Source: Limnohabitans sp. JirII-31 (GTDB lineage: Bacteria; Pseudomonadota; Gammaproteobacteria; Burkholderiales; Burkholderiaceae_C). From it: a stretch of DNA of 64,000 nt. Both the position numbers and the translations under genes were made by a program. Within the stretch, counting starts at the first letter, position 1; each line of letters starts with the position of its first letter. The DNA lies in NCBI RefSeq assembly GCF_002778315.1, contig NZ_NESA01000013.1, forward strand, positions 26,378 to 90,377, given 5' to 3'. Shown piece by piece: positions 17,440-26,725 of this stretch. The notes beneath the pieces were generated by a model, which was given only the letters and a program-made list of their open reading frames with translations, searched no databases and was not told the origin of the DNA.

Positions 17440-18144
17440 ATGGGTGAGGTTAACTTGCTGAGAACAATTGTTTATGTAGATGGCTACAACCTCTACTACT
17501 CGCGGTTGAAGGGAACCCCATACAAGTGGCTGGATATCCCCGCACTTTTTCGTGATCGCATTGTGACGCCACAAAACCCAGCTTCTGAAGTTGTGAAGGT
17601 CAAGTACTTCACATCTCCAGTCATGGCTTCATATGCCAGACACGGCAAAGCATCGGAAGAAGCACAAACGCAATATTTACGTGCTTTGCTTGCTCGTTCT
17701 GCGGGCTTCATGGAGGTCATCAAGGGCTTTCATGTATTTCAGCCGACGCACCTGCCAGCATACCGTGTGGGTGCCTCTCCAAATAAAGATGATCTCTCAT
17801 CTGTGTGGATGATTGAGGAAAAGCAAACAGATGTGAATATTGCGCTTGAGGTTTACCGCGATTCAATTCAAGGTTCTTGCGATCAAATCGTCGTTTGCTC
17901 AAACGACAGTGATATTGAGACAGCTTTCCGATGCATTCGTACAGATGCTCCGCACGTCCAAATCGGCTTGGTGATGCCGCTGCGAGAGGTGATGGGTGAA
18001 AACTTGAATCGTCCAAACCAACGATTGGTACAACACGCACATTGGGTTCGCCATCACATCCGGGATGAAGAGTTGGCCGCTTGTCAGTTACCCCAAAACG
18101 TTCAAACCAAAAAGAAACCAGCTTCAAAGCCTGCGCACTGGTGA
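17440..18144 (+). CDS. NYN-domain (PIN-like) putative ribonuclease
   Basis: A 234-residue protein of the NYN/LabA-type nuclease superfamily. IVYVDGYNLYYSRL near residues 10-23, TDVNIALEVYRDS near residue 131 and VVCSNDSDIETAF near residue 150 supply the acidic residues that bind metal in this fold, so it is probably an active endoribonuclease. The start is uncertain: ATG 17440 abuts a hairpin, while TTG 17455 has GAGGT five bases upstream. Codon choice is richer in A/T at third positions than that of its neighbours, a sign of horizontal transfer. The ending is rich in lysine. Targets are unknown; such genes are often found singly or in defence islands. Confidence 0.82.
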   Translation: MGEVNLLRTIVYVDGYNLYYSRLKGTPYKWLDIPALFRDRIVTPQNPASEVVKVKYFTSPVMASYARHGKASEEAQTQYLRALLARSAGFMEVIKGFHVFQPTHLPAYRVGASPNKDDLSSVWMIEEKQTDVNIALEVYRDSIQGSCDQIVVCSNDSDIETAFRCIRTDAPHVQIGLVMPLREVMGENLNRPNQRLVQHAHWVRHHIRDEELAACQLPQNVQTKKKPASKPAHW

Positions 18145-18149
18145 GGCTC

Positions 18150-18878
18150 TCAAAACCAAGCGGCCACCGCGTAAGGAATCAACAGCGCGCCCGCGATGCC
18201 GTGCAGCCCCATGCCTAAGCTGGCATACGCGCCTGCTTCGGCGTTCACGCTGAACGCACGTGAGGTGCCAATGCCGTGGGCGGCCACACCCAGCGCAAAG
18301 CCGCGTTGCCACCAAGCTGTGATGCGCAGTGCATCCAACACATAGCGACCGAGCACGGCCCCCAAGATGCCGGTGCTCACGGCAAAGATGGCGGTCAAGG
18401 TGGGCGATGCTTGCACCCGTTCGGCAATGCCCATGGCGATAGGCGCTGTGACTGACTTGGCCACCAGCCCACGCACCAGGGCTTCGTCCACGCCCAGCCA
18501 ACGGGCCATGCCCACGGCGGTGAACGCCGAGGTCAAGCCGCCCGCCACCAACGACAACAGCAACACACCCATGCGTCCTTTCAAAGACGCCAAGCCTTTG
18601 TAAATCGGGATCGCCAAAGCCACGGTGGCAGTTCCTAGCAAGAAGTGCACAAACTGCGCGCCTTCAAAATATTTGGCATAGGGCATCTTCAGCCCGCTGA
18701 TGCTCAAGGTCACCAACACCACCGCAATCAACACCGGGTTGGCCAGTGGGTTGCGTTGGCTGCGTTCGTAAATGGTCAGGCCCAGCCAGTAAGCGCTGAG
18801 CGTCAACACCAAGGCGAGCAGCGGACTGCCTGAGAGGTAGACCCAAATGTCAGAGATCGGGGGCAGGGTGGTGGTCAT
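18150..18878 (-). CDS. lrgB: LrgB/CidB-family inner-membrane protein
   Basis: A 242-residue polytopic membrane protein of the LrgB family, with about seven hydrophobic segments and the conserved stretch GLVAKSVTAPIAMGIAE near residue 137 and AAHGIGTSRAF near residue 200. LrgAB pairs modulate murein hydrolase activity and cell lysis in Gram-positives and in several bacteria and plastids transport pyruvate or glycolate. It starts one base after the lrgA stop, so the two are translated together. Its stop lies 5 bp from the end of the convergent NYN gene. Confidence 0.9.
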   Translation of the reverse strand: MTTTLPPISDIWVYLSGSPLLALVLTLSAYWLGLTIYERSQRNPLANPVLIAVVLVTLSISGLKMPYAKYFEGAQFVHFLLGTATVALAIPIYKGLASLKGRMGVLLLSLVAGGLTSAFTAVGMARWLGVDEALVRGLVAKSVTAPIAMGIAERVQASPTLTAIFAVSTGILGAVLGRYVLDALRITAWWQRGFALGVAAHGIGTSRAFSVNAEAGAYASLGMGLHGIAGALLIPYAVAAWF

Positions 18879-18879
18879 G

Positions 18880-19218
18880 TCAGTCTTTCTTGGCCAGCAC
18901 TTTGAGCAAGCCCGCCGTCACCGCCACCGTGGCCACCACACTCACCACCAAGGCCGCGCTGATGGCCCATGCGTTGGCTTGCAGCAAGGGCAAGTACAAC
19001 ACCACGCCCACCGATGCGGGGATAAACAACAAGCCCAAGTGCTGCAAGATGCCGCTGCCCACTAAGTCGATGGATGCAGGCACTCTCCCACGCACACTGA
19101 GAAACACCAGCAACAACACCAAGCCCAGCACAGGCCCAGGAATAAACGGCAGTGCAAACTTAGAGACCAGCTCGCCCAGCGCTTGAAAGATGAAGAGTTG
19201 AACCAGGCCTTGAATCAT
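18880..19218 (-). CDS. lrgA: LrgA/CidA-family holin-like membrane protein
   Basis: A 112-residue protein with four hydrophobic helices and the family motif PFIPGPVLGLVLLL near residue 24, matching LrgA/CidA. It is the small partner of LrgB, encoded immediately downstream. Together they are believed to form a transporter or holin-like pore of the inner membrane. Length is slightly short but complete for the family. No regulator gene adjoins the pair. Confidence 0.88.
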   Translation of the reverse strand: MIQGLVQLFIFQALGELVSKFALPFIPGPVLGLVLLLVFLSVRGRVPASIDLVGSGILQHLGLLFIPASVGVVLYLPLLQANAWAISAALVVSVVATVAVTAGLLKVLAKKD

Positions 19219-19245
19219 GCAACCAGTGTAGACAAGTGCATGGCA

Positions 19246-20772
19246 TCAAAAGTCAAAGCCCAGCTGTTGCTTGGCGGCTTGACTTGTTGTGGGTTTGGTT
19301 TTTCGTGCGGACAAGGTTTTTCTGGAGGCATGCTTGTCCACCACAGACTTTTTGCCCGCCTTGACTTCTGGCGTTTGACGTCGGCTGTGCAGTTGTTGCT
19401 TGCCTTCACGTGTGGCTTGTGCCAGATCGACCACAGGCTGCGCGACGTCCACCCCCAGTTGCACGCCTGCGTGGGTTTGTACCGGCTGAGGCATCAACCA
19501 AGGCTCGAACAGCCAGCTGTCTGGCACGCGGCGCATGGCGGGTAGCCAGCGTCTGACAAACACACCGTGCGGGTCGTGGTCTTGTGCCTGCTTGATGGGG
19601 TTGTACACACGCGTGGTGTTGATGCCTGTGGTGCCTGATTGCATTTGCAATTGGCTCCAGTGAATGCCGGGTTCGTAATCGAGAAATTGCGTCGCTAACC
19701 ACTCGCCCACCGGACGCCAGTGCAGCCACAAAGGGTAGGCCGCGACTGACACCAACATGGCGCGCATGCGAAAGTTCAGCCATCCTGTCTCGCGCAGCAT
19801 GACCACGCAGGCGTCCACCATGGGCCAGCCGGTGCGGGCGGCTTTCAAGGCTTCAAAGTACGCCGCATTGAAGTCTTCCTCGCGCAACCCGTCGTAGCCA
19901 CGGTGCATATTGCGCCATTCAATCTCGGGCTCACTCTCGAGTTTTTGAATGAAGTGACAGTGCCAATACAAGCGGCTGATGAACGCAGTCAGCCCCGCCC
20001 GGTGGCGTGTTGCCGAAGGTGGCAATTGCGCGATGTGTGCCCGGGTGTGTTGCACCACCTCGCGCATGCTGATGCAGCCCCAGGCCAGATACGCCGACAG
20101 GCGCGAACACGCATCGGGTGCCGTCAAGGGAGAGGAAATACCTCCGCGATAACCCAAGCTGCGCGCATTCAAAAAGCTCTGCAAGGTGGCCAGTGCCAAG
20201 GGGCGTCCGCCCCGCTGGCGCAACGGAGGGTTGTGTTGCAAGTGCGCGGGTGCGTCCATCACAAAAGCTGGCGCTGGCACACGTGACCAAAACCTGAGTG
20301 GACCCACCTGTTGCAGCGGTGCCGCCATGTGTTTCTCCCAAGCGGCTTGCCACAGGTTTCTGTTCTTCAAACCACGCACCACACCAAACTGCGCCTGCTC
20401 TTGCCAAGCCACGCCGTGCGATCGGCACCAAGCCGCTACCCGCAGGTCGCGGGCGTAGGTCCATCCGTTGCCTGTTTCCTGGTGTGAATGCAGTCTCTCA
20501 AATGGATGGTCTTGCCAAATGCGAGACAGCACTTCCAGCAACTCGCCGACGTGTATTTCCAACCACCCACCTTGGGCACGCAATGCCTGATCGAGTGCTT
20601 GCAGCGATTCACGGACAAATTCAAAGTGTTGCAGAGCGGCGTCAGGCTGCAACCACAGTTCAGGCTCCACCACGTAAATGCAGCGCACGGGTCCACGCCT
20701 GCCTGCTTCGGCAAGTGCTGCATGGTCTTGCCAGCGCAAGTCACGCTTGAACCAAACCAGTTCATAGCTCAT
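19246..20772 (-). CDS. Photolyase/cryptochrome family flavoprotein with a basic C-terminal tail
   Basis: A 508-residue member of the photolyase/cryptochrome family. The N-terminal alpha/beta domain begins VWFKRDLRWQDHAAL; SHQETGNGWTYARD is near residue 95; the FAD-binding helical domain includes GWPMVDACVVMLRETGWLNF near residue 315 and HWSQLQMQSGTTGIN near residue 370. These proteins repair UV dimers or act as blue-light receptors. The segment after about residue 440 is a poorly structured, lysine-rich extension ending QQLGFDF, which resembles a beta-clamp-binding peptide. Whether it is a repair enzyme or a sensor cannot be told from sequence alone. It shares direction with lrgAB and the phosphatase gene. 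Confidence 0.9.
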   Translation of the reverse strand: MSYELVWFKRDLRWQDHAALAEAGRRGPVRCIYVVEPELWLQPDAALQHFEFVRESLQALDQALRAQGGWLEIHVGELLEVLSRIWQDHPFERLHSHQETGNGWTYARDLRVAAWCRSHGVAWQEQAQFGVVRGLKNRNLWQAAWEKHMAAPLQQVGPLRFWSRVPAPAFVMDAPAHLQHNPPLRQRGGRPLALATLQSFLNARSLGYRGGISSPLTAPDACSRLSAYLAWGCISMREVVQHTRAHIAQLPPSATRHRAGLTAFISRLYWHCHFIQKLESEPEIEWRNMHRGYDGLREEDFNAAYFEALKAARTGWPMVDACVVMLRETGWLNFRMRAMLVSVAAYPLWLHWRPVGEWLATQFLDYEPGIHWSQLQMQSGTTGINTTRVYNPIKQAQDHDPHGVFVRRWLPAMRRVPDSWLFEPWLMPQPVQTHAGVQLGVDVAQPVVDLAQATREGKQQLHSRRQTPEVKAGKKSVVDKHASRKTLSARKTKPTTSQAAKQQLGFDF

Positions 20773-20806
20773 GTGTGCGGTGTGTGGCTGGGGTTGACCA
20801 CTTGCG

Positions 20807-21388
20807 TCAGCGCTGGGTGGCGTTCGGTCTGGGAATGACTTGGTAGGACGTCATTTTCCCTTGTGCATCGACTTTGGCCAGCACCATGTCCCCCGAGGCG
20901 ATGTTCTCGCCCATGAAGGCATGGATGTTGACGTGGTGCGTCACCAAGATGAGTGCCTTGTTGCCTTTGGTTTTGACCCTCTCAGCAATGAATTGCTCAA
21001 GCGCTTGCGTGCGAGCCTTGGCTAGGTGCATCTCATCAAAAAAAGAGGCCAAGGCAGGCGCCACCTTGAAGCCGCTGAAGTGCAGCAGCTCCGCCGTGTC
21101 CTTGCAGCGGCACCACGCGCTGCTGTGCACGTCAGCCGTTGTCACGCCTTGCTTGCGTAGCCACTGGCCCACCACCACGGCTTGTTGGCGTCCCTCTGCG
21201 CTCAGGTTGCGCTGGGTTTTGCAGTCTTCCAGTGTGTAACCCGTGGGGTCTCCGACACCAGGGGCCAGGGTATGGCGTATCAGCAAGACGTAGTCAGGCG
21301 ACTGAAGTTTCTCTGACAAGTCGCTGGCCAGTGCGCACACCGACAGCATGAAACAACAAGCAGTGAAGGCAATTTTTTTCAGATTCAT
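20807..21388 (-). CDS. Exported histidine phosphatase family protein
   Basis: A 193-residue protein with an N-terminal hydrophobic leader ending near ALAS (about residue 22), then LLIRHTLAPG, where RHT holds the phosphorylated histidine of the histidine-phosphatase (phosphoglycerate-mutase-like) fold. VTHHVNIHAF near residue 150 provides the second catalytic histidine. It is probably periplasmic. ATG 21388 is chosen over a TTG nine bases upstream. Cysteines in SSAWCRCKDT may form a disulfide. The substrate is unknown; related proteins hydrolyse phosphate esters or lipid phosphates. Confidence 0.87.
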   Translation of the reverse strand: MNLKKIAFTACCFMLSVCALASDLSEKLQSPDYVLLIRHTLAPGVGDPTGYTLEDCKTQRNLSAEGRQQAVVVGQWLRKQGVTTADVHSSAWCRCKDTAELLHFSGFKVAPALASFFDEMHLAKARTQALEQFIAERVKTKGNKALILVTHHVNIHAFMGENIASGDMVLAKVDAQGKMTSYQVIPRPNATQR

Positions 21389-21397
21389 GTCACTCAA

Positions 21398-21620
21398 TCT
21401 CGCAAAGCTTGTGTAGGGGAGGCTAGCTATTGAAGCCCTGCATGGCAGGCATTTTCAGTGAACAAGACGCACCAGAAACTTGTTCTACAAAAAAACATTA
21501 AAAATAATAAAAACAATACTAAAATACCTAATAAATTTAAACTTAAAAATTTTGATAAACGTAAATATCTATTGATCCAAATTCATATTCAGACGACCAA
21601 TTTTTAAACAGGAACAGATC
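21398..21620. promoter_or_regulatory. AT-rich divergent control region before the TonB receptor
   Basis: Between 21480 and 21610 the sequence is almost entirely A and T, in sharp contrast to its GC-rich surroundings, with many TAATAA, AAATTT and TTTTAA runs. Many -10-like boxes could be drawn, so no single promoter is named. Such sequence suits a strong or nucleoid-protein-silenced promoter, and may mark the edge of transferred DNA. CAGGAAC just before 21621 is the likely ribosome-binding site. Confidence 0.5.
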
Positions 21621-23735
21621 ATGAGAACTTATGTGCGCAACGCTTGCCCCTTTTTGATGTTGAGCCTGTTTCATTTATGTTCCGGCGCACAAGTTCAGGA
21701 GCCTTTCTTAGAGCTGGGACTGCAAGAGGTGCTGCAGCTTGAAATCACCTCAGTGTCGAAGAAACCACAGACGATCTCGCAAGCCGCTGCGGCTGTTTTT
21801 GTGATCACGGGCGACGACATCCGCCGAGCCGGTGCGCAAAACATTCCAGATGCGCTTCGATTGGCACCAGGGATCAATGTGGCGCAAATCAGCTCGAATG
21901 CATGGGCCATCAGCGCGCGTGGTTCGAATGGCCGTTTTGCCAACAAACTCTTGGTCATGATTGACGGACGCTCTGTGTATTCGCCCTTGTTTTCGGGCGT
22001 TTTTTGGGACACACAAGACACCGTGTTGGCAGACATTGATCGCATTGAGGTCATCCGTGGTCCTGGTGCCTCGCTGTGGGGGGCGAATGCCGTGAACGGT
22101 GTGATCAACATCATCACCAAATCTGCTGCCGCCACGCAAGGCAGCTTGATCGACGTCAGCGTTGGCACCACCACCCAAGGCAATGTGTCGATGCGTTATG
22201 GCGGTGAATGGCAAGGCGTGGGGCATTGGCGCATTTACGGCAAAACATTTGAGAACAAAGCGCTCGACCTTGCGAATGGACTGGGCAAAGGCATGGACAG
22301 CTGGCGCCAGCAACGCGTTGGCTGGCGTGCAGACCTCAACCCCAGCGGACAAGATGCGGTCACCGTACAGGGTGAACTCCATCAGGGCTCGTACGGCGAG
22401 TCGGCACTGCTCAACAGTTTGTCACCGCCGGGCAACGTGCTGCAAGGCACCACCCAATCCGATTCTGGCGGCCATCTGTTGGCGCGCTGGCAGCGCGACT
22501 TGCCTAGCAACAACTCGCTGACCGTACAGAGCTACTTTGAACACACCCGGCGCGATTGGCCGGCCCACCCCTATTACCGTCTCGACACCTGGGACGTGGA
22601 CGCGCAATACCGCCACCGAGAGATCAAGTCGCATGACATCGTATTGGGCGCCTCCTTTCGGCAAAACAGCGATGAAGTTCGCACCTCAACCACAGGCTTG
22701 CCCTCAGGCATCGAGCAATACCAAACATTCAGCGCCGACCACCTGCGCACACGCATGTGGAGCATGCTGGCGCAAGACGACATCAGCCTCATTGCAGACA
22801 AGCTGATCCTCACGGTGGGAAGCAAATTTGAAAAGTACGAGGAAGAATCGCTCAAGCCGTTGCCCAACGTGCGCTTGATGTGGATGCCCGATGACAACCA
22901 AACATTTTGGACATCGGCCAGCAAAGCCATTCGCACACCCAGTCGCATAGACCGCAATGGCACCACACGGTCTCTCTTGCCGTCAGAGTTCACCTTGAAC
23001 GGGAGCAGTTTGCCCCGTCCCGGCTTCATGGATGTCTCAGGTAAAACGACTTCAGAGGAGTTGTGGGCCTACGAAGTGGGATGGAAGCATCGCTTGGCGC
23101 AGGGTCTCACGCTGGATACCTCGGTGTATTACAACGATTACAAGAAGTTGCGCTCGGGCAGTTTCAGCACGAACAACATGCAGTGCCTGCCTGCCTACGG
23201 CATTATCTCGAGCCCCGCCTATGCCGAGTGTTTTGTGCCAGCACTGGCGTCGCTCAACCAATACTTGCTGTTGCAAGCCACCCTGCTCAACGAATACACG
23301 GGGCACAGCCAGGGCATCGAAGCCTGGCTGGACTGGCAAGCCTCGCGCGAGCATCGTTTGCAAGCCAGTGCGAGTCGCTACAGCATGAAGGTCAACACCA
23401 CGGCGGCCAACGCCTACAGCTTGGAATCAACCGGTAGCAGCCCCAAATGGACGGGATCGTTGCGTTGGTCCTACACGCCCAGCAAACGTTCTGAGACAGA
23501 TGTGATCGTGCGCTACGTTGGCGCGTTGAACGATGTGCTCTTTGGTCAGTCCATTCCCAGTTACACCACCGCTGATATGCGCTGGGCCTGGCACAGCTCA
23601 CCCGAGGTGCAGTGGAGCGTCACAGGGCGAAACCTTTTGATGTCACGTCACTTGGAGTTCACTTCGGAACTGTCTGACACAGCGCGCTCTTTGATTGGAC
23701 CTTCTGTGATTTTTGGTGTGCGCGTTCAGTATTGA
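21621..23735 (+). CDS. TonB-dependent outer-membrane receptor
   Basis: A 704-residue receptor: signal peptide to about residue 24, plug domain with VFVITGDDIRRAGAQNIPDA and IEVIRGPGASLWGANAVNG (about residues 55-170), then a 22-strand-type barrel ending in the aromatic terminus VQY. These proteins import siderophores, cobalamin, sugars or other ligands with TonB energy; some act as signal receptors. A cysteine pair around NNMQCLPAY and YAECFVPA near residue 520-540 is probably an extracellular disulfide loop. It is followed 21 bp later by yfiR and then a sensor kinase, pointing to a signalling role rather than plain uptake. Confidence 0.93.
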   Translation: MRTYVRNACPFLMLSLFHLCSGAQVQEPFLELGLQEVLQLEITSVSKKPQTISQAAAAVFVITGDDIRRAGAQNIPDALRLAPGINVAQISSNAWAISARGSNGRFANKLLVMIDGRSVYSPLFSGVFWDTQDTVLADIDRIEVIRGPGASLWGANAVNGVINIITKSAAATQGSLIDVSVGTTTQGNVSMRYGGEWQGVGHWRIYGKTFENKALDLANGLGKGMDSWRQQRVGWRADLNPSGQDAVTVQGELHQGSYGESALLNSLSPPGNVLQGTTQSDSGGHLLARWQRDLPSNNSLTVQSYFEHTRRDWPAHPYYRLDTWDVDAQYRHREIKSHDIVLGASFRQNSDEVRTSTTGLPSGIEQYQTFSADHLRTRMWSMLAQDDISLIADKLILTVGSKFEKYEEESLKPLPNVRLMWMPDDNQTFWTSASKAIRTPSRIDRNGTTRSLLPSEFTLNGSSLPRPGFMDVSGKTTSEELWAYEVGWKHRLAQGLTLDTSVYYNDYKKLRSGSFSTNNMQCLPAYGIISSPAYAECFVPALASLNQYLLLQATLLNEYTGHSQGIEAWLDWQASREHRLQASASRYSMKVNTTAANAYSLESTGSSPKWTGSLRWSYTPSKRSETDVIVRYVGALNDVLFGQSIPSYTTADMRWAWHSSPEVQWSVTGRNLLMSRHLEFTSELSDTARSLIGPSVIFGVRVQY

Positions 23736-23756
23736 CCGGTTACACCTCAGACACAC

Positions 23757-24308
23757 ATGCGCACTTGCATGCTTCAACGCATCGCGGCACTGCTTGGGTT
23801 CAGTGTTGTCGTGCTGTGTGCGTCGCTGGGCACAAGTCATGCTCAAACCGATTTGTCGCGAGAAGCACGCATCCAAGCGGTACTCATCCTGCGCTTGATC
23901 AAATTTGTGGAGTGGCCAGCTGACAGCATGACACGCACAGAAAGTCTGCAAGTGTGTATCTGGGGTGAGTCACCCACTGAGATCGCACTGCAAAGCCTGC
24001 AAAACCAAAAAATACGTGAACGAGACATCCGCTTCAAGAAACTGACGTTGCCACTCGACACCCGTGGCTGCCATGTTCTCTACGTCAGCAATACCGTTCG
24101 AGATGTCAGCCCTGCACTGCTCTATGGCTCGGGCAGCAACGCCTTGTTAACGATCAGTGACATGCCTGATTTCAACAAGCGCGGCGGCATCATTGCCTTG
24201 GTTCGCAAAGACAACCGCATTGGTTTTGAAATTCAGCTGCGCTATGCCCGCGAGCATGGCTTGCAAATTGGTGCGCCGCTCCTTGAGTTGGCACGCGTCG
24301 TGGACTGA
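23757..24308 (+). CDS. yfiR: YfiR-family (DUF4154) periplasmic protein
   Basis: A 183-residue protein with a signal peptide ending near SHAQ (residue 30), then the YfiR core: [11 protein letters not shown] near residue 44, LQVCIWGES near residue 65, GCHVLYVSN near residue 104, [17 protein letters not shown] near residue 130 and [15 protein letters not shown] near residue 155. In Pseudomonas YfiR binds and restrains the membrane diguanylate cyclase YfiN. C67 and C105 match a conserved cysteine pair. Here the gene is flanked by a TonB receptor and a CHASE-type kinase, so it likely restrains or activates that kinase instead (inference). Confidence 0.9.
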   Translation: MRTCMLQRIAALLGFSVVVLCASLGTSHAQTDLSREARIQAVLILRLIKFVEWPADSMTRTESLQVCIWGESPTEIALQSLQNQKIRERDIRFKKLTLPLDTRGCHVLYVSNTVRDVSPALLYGSGSNALLTISDMPDFNKRGGIIALVRKDNRIGFEIQLRYAREHGLQIGAPLLELARVVD

Positions 24309-24322
24309 ACAGGCAGGCTCAT

Positions 24323-26308
24323 ATGCGCAAACCAGATCTCATCAAAAACAAACTCAACAGCTTGATGCTGCGCACGGTCACCCTTGCGCTGAGCGCGGCG
24401 ACTGTGCTTTTGTTGCTCTACCAAGGTTGGACCTTCCAGCAAAACATGTTCGATCGGCTCGCGGTGGTGTCGCAAATGGCGGGCAGCAACCTCACGGCTG
24501 CGCTGGAGTTTGAAGATGCACGTCAAGCGCAGTTGCTGCTTCAATCGGTGCAAGCCGAGCCAGACATCGTGGCCGTGACGGTCTATGACCGCGAGCGCCA
24601 ACGCTTTGCGAGCTACAGCGCGCAAGGACGAGCAGCCTCAGTTCATCCCGAACAGCTGACCAGCGAAGATGCCCACCAACACAGTGGCTACGTGTTTCGC
24701 GTCAACTTGATGGAGCACACAGCGCCCGTGTTGCTGCACGACGAAACCGTGGGCTACATCTTGATCAGCGCCAGCCCCAACCGTTTGCTGCAACAGTGGG
24801 GGGTCAGCTTGCTGTTCATCATGCTGATTTCAATCGTCTCTGGTTGGTTGGCCATGCGCGCGGCAGCTGCTTTGCAGCAGCGCTTGGTCGAGCCCATCAC
24901 CGGGCTGGCTCAGTCCATGCGCCAGTTCACGCAAGAGCAAGATTTCGGCATCCGCGTGCACAGCCAATCCGATGATGAGATTGGACAACTGACCCGTGGC
25001 TTCAACGACATGTTGACGCACTTGCAAGAGCGAGAGGTCGCGCTCGATGACCGCAATCGACAATTGGCACACAGCAACCAAGAGCTTGAACAAGCTGTCA
25101 AAGAGGCCACACAGGCTCGCCTCGTGGCTGAGCAAGCGGCCTACGTCAAGTCCATGTTTCTGGCCAACATGAGCCATGAAATTCGAACCCCCATGAGCGG
25201 TATTTTGGGCATGACCGAGTTGTTGCTCGACAGCCCTTTGCAAACCGAACAACGCAGCCAGGTAGAAACCGTACTCAGCTCTGGCCGTGCGCTGTTGAGC
25301 ATCATCAATGACATCTTGGATTTTTCAAAAATCGAAGCCAACAAGATGGTGCTCAGTCCTTCGACCGTGGAGATACGCAGTCTGCTGCAAGATCTGATTC
25401 AACTGTTTCAGCGCAGTGCGCAACTCAAAAACCTATCTCTGCGCTTGACCGTCGACCCCGAGGTCGTCAATTGGTGCCGTGTCGATGCGGGGCGCTTGCG
25501 CCAAATTTTGGCCAATCTGTTGGGCAATGCCATCAAGTTCACCAATGCCGGCGAAGTGCATCTGCATGTGTCACAAGCGCAGGCGTCTGACACACGTGTG
25601 CAATTGTGCTTTGAAGTCAGTGACACAGGCATTGGAATTTCGCCCCAACAACAAGACCATATCTTTGACGAGTTCAACCAAGGCGACATCAGCACTGCGC
25701 GACGCCACAGCGGCACCGGTTTGGGTTTGGCCATCGCGCAGCGCTTGGTGCAGCTCATGGGCGGCAACATACAAGTCCAGAGCCAAGTTGGCCAAGGCAG
25801 CACGTTTTGGTTCTTAGTCGATTTGGACATGGAATCTGCCGTCACACCCACAGGCACTGCCCAGCCACACCAGGTCATGCCCAACAACCCCATCGGGCAT
25901 CCCGTGTTGGGCTACAGCTGCCGCGTCTTGGTGGTGGAGGACCATCCCGTCAATCAAATCTTGGCCCGCACAGCCTTGCAGCGTTTAGGCTGCGTGGTTG
26001 ATGTTGTGAACGGCGGTGCAGAGGGCGTCGAGGCAGCCACGGCCAAGACTTACGACCTGATACTGATGGACTGTCAAATGCCCGATGTGGATGGCTACGA
26101 GGCCACGCGCCAGATTCGGTTATGGGAGAGCCAGCAAACCAGCCCTGAGCGCATACCCATCGTGGCACTCACGGCCTACGCCATGCAAGGCGACCGCGAG
26201 AAGTGCGAAGCCGCCGGCATGGATGACTATCTCACCAAACCTTTCACAGGCCACAGCTTGCTCGACGTGCTGCGGCGCTGGACGCGCGATCCGCAATCAA
26301 AAGCTTGA
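24323..26308 (+). CDS. Hybrid sensor histidine kinase (periplasmic sensor, HAMP, HisKA, HATPase, receiver)
   Basis: A 661-residue inner-membrane kinase. Helices at about residues 15-35 and 157-178 bracket a YfiN-like CHASE8 periplasmic domain. HAMP follows (about 180-235), then a coiled coil, HisKA with [10 protein letters not shown] (H285), HATPase with the N-box N402 and DTGIGIS (434-440), and a receiver with D583 in [10 protein letters not shown] and K639 in YLTKP. There is no HPt or output domain, so phosphate must pass to a separate HPt or regulator not found nearby. It begins 14 bp after yfiR and completes the receptor-YfiR-kinase unit. The missing output domain makes its target unknown. 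Confidence 0.93.
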   Translation: MRKPDLIKNKLNSLMLRTVTLALSAATVLLLLYQGWTFQQNMFDRLAVVSQMAGSNLTAALEFEDARQAQLLLQSVQAEPDIVAVTVYDRERQRFASYSAQGRAASVHPEQLTSEDAHQHSGYVFRVNLMEHTAPVLLHDETVGYILISASPNRLLQQWGVSLLFIMLISIVSGWLAMRAAAALQQRLVEPITGLAQSMRQFTQEQDFGIRVHSQSDDEIGQLTRGFNDMLTHLQEREVALDDRNRQLAHSNQELEQAVKEATQARLVAEQAAYVKSMFLANMSHEIRTPMSGILGMTELLLDSPLQTEQRSQVETVLSSGRALLSIINDILDFSKIEANKMVLSPSTVEIRSLLQDLIQLFQRSAQLKNLSLRLTVDPEVVNWCRVDAGRLRQILANLLGNAIKFTNAGEVHLHVSQAQASDTRVQLCFEVSDTGIGISPQQQDHIFDEFNQGDISTARRHSGTGLGLAIAQRLVQLMGGNIQVQSQVGQGSTFWFLVDLDMESAVTPTGTAQPHQVMPNNPIGHPVLGYSCRVLVVEDHPVNQILARTALQRLGCVVDVVNGGAEGVEAATAKTYDLILMDCQMPDVDGYEATRQIRLWESQQTSPERIPIVALTAYAMQGDREKCEAAGMDDYLTKPFTGHSLLDVLRRWTRDPQSKA

Positions 26309-26371
26309 GCTTCGAAAGTTAGCGCGCTGTTGCACACACCGTCGCTGGGCGGGCACTGGTCGCGACAGGCA

Positions 26372-26725
26372 TCAACTGCTAAACAGTTCTGAGTGGGTGC
26401 CCGCACGCACAAAATGAACTGTGTTGTCGCCCACTTGGTAAATCAATAAAAAGTCGCCGCCGATATGGCATTCACGGTGGTCAGCCCAATTGCCTTTGAG
26501 CGCATGGTCTAACCATTCGGGCCCGAGAGGCATGTCGTTCGCAATGAGCTGCACCATGACCTCTTTGAGGCGCACCATGTCATAGCGCCCCGAGTGCGAC
26601 AAACGTTGCCAGTCTTTGAGAAACGTCTTGGTGTAGTCAGACGCACGCGGCAGTGCAGCGCGTTTACTTGCGGCTGTTTTTTTCAAGATCAGTGAACAGT
26701 TCGTCAGCCGTTGCAAAGCGTGCAC
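26372..26725 (-). CDS. yafQ: YafQ-family mRNA interferase toxin (RelE fold)
   Basis: A RelE-superfamily toxin, best matched to YafQ: DYTKTFLKDWQRL, LIANDMPLGPEWLDHAL, GNWADHRECHIGGDFLLIYQV and HFVRAGTHSELF are in the family order. The conserved His/Asp/Phe residues of the active region are present, so the ribosome-dependent ribonuclease is probably functional. The frame opens at GTG 26725, but TTG 26686 gives a more usual N-terminus; either way it overlaps the antitoxin gene and is probably translated by coupling. It ends 63 bp from the end of the convergent kinase gene. Confidence 0.88.
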   Translation of the reverse strand: MHALQRLTNCSLILKKTAASKRAALPRASDYTKTFLKDWQRLSHSGRYDMVRLKEVMVQLIANDMPLGPEWLDHALKGNWADHRECHIGGDFLLIYQVGDNTVHFVRAGTHSELFSS

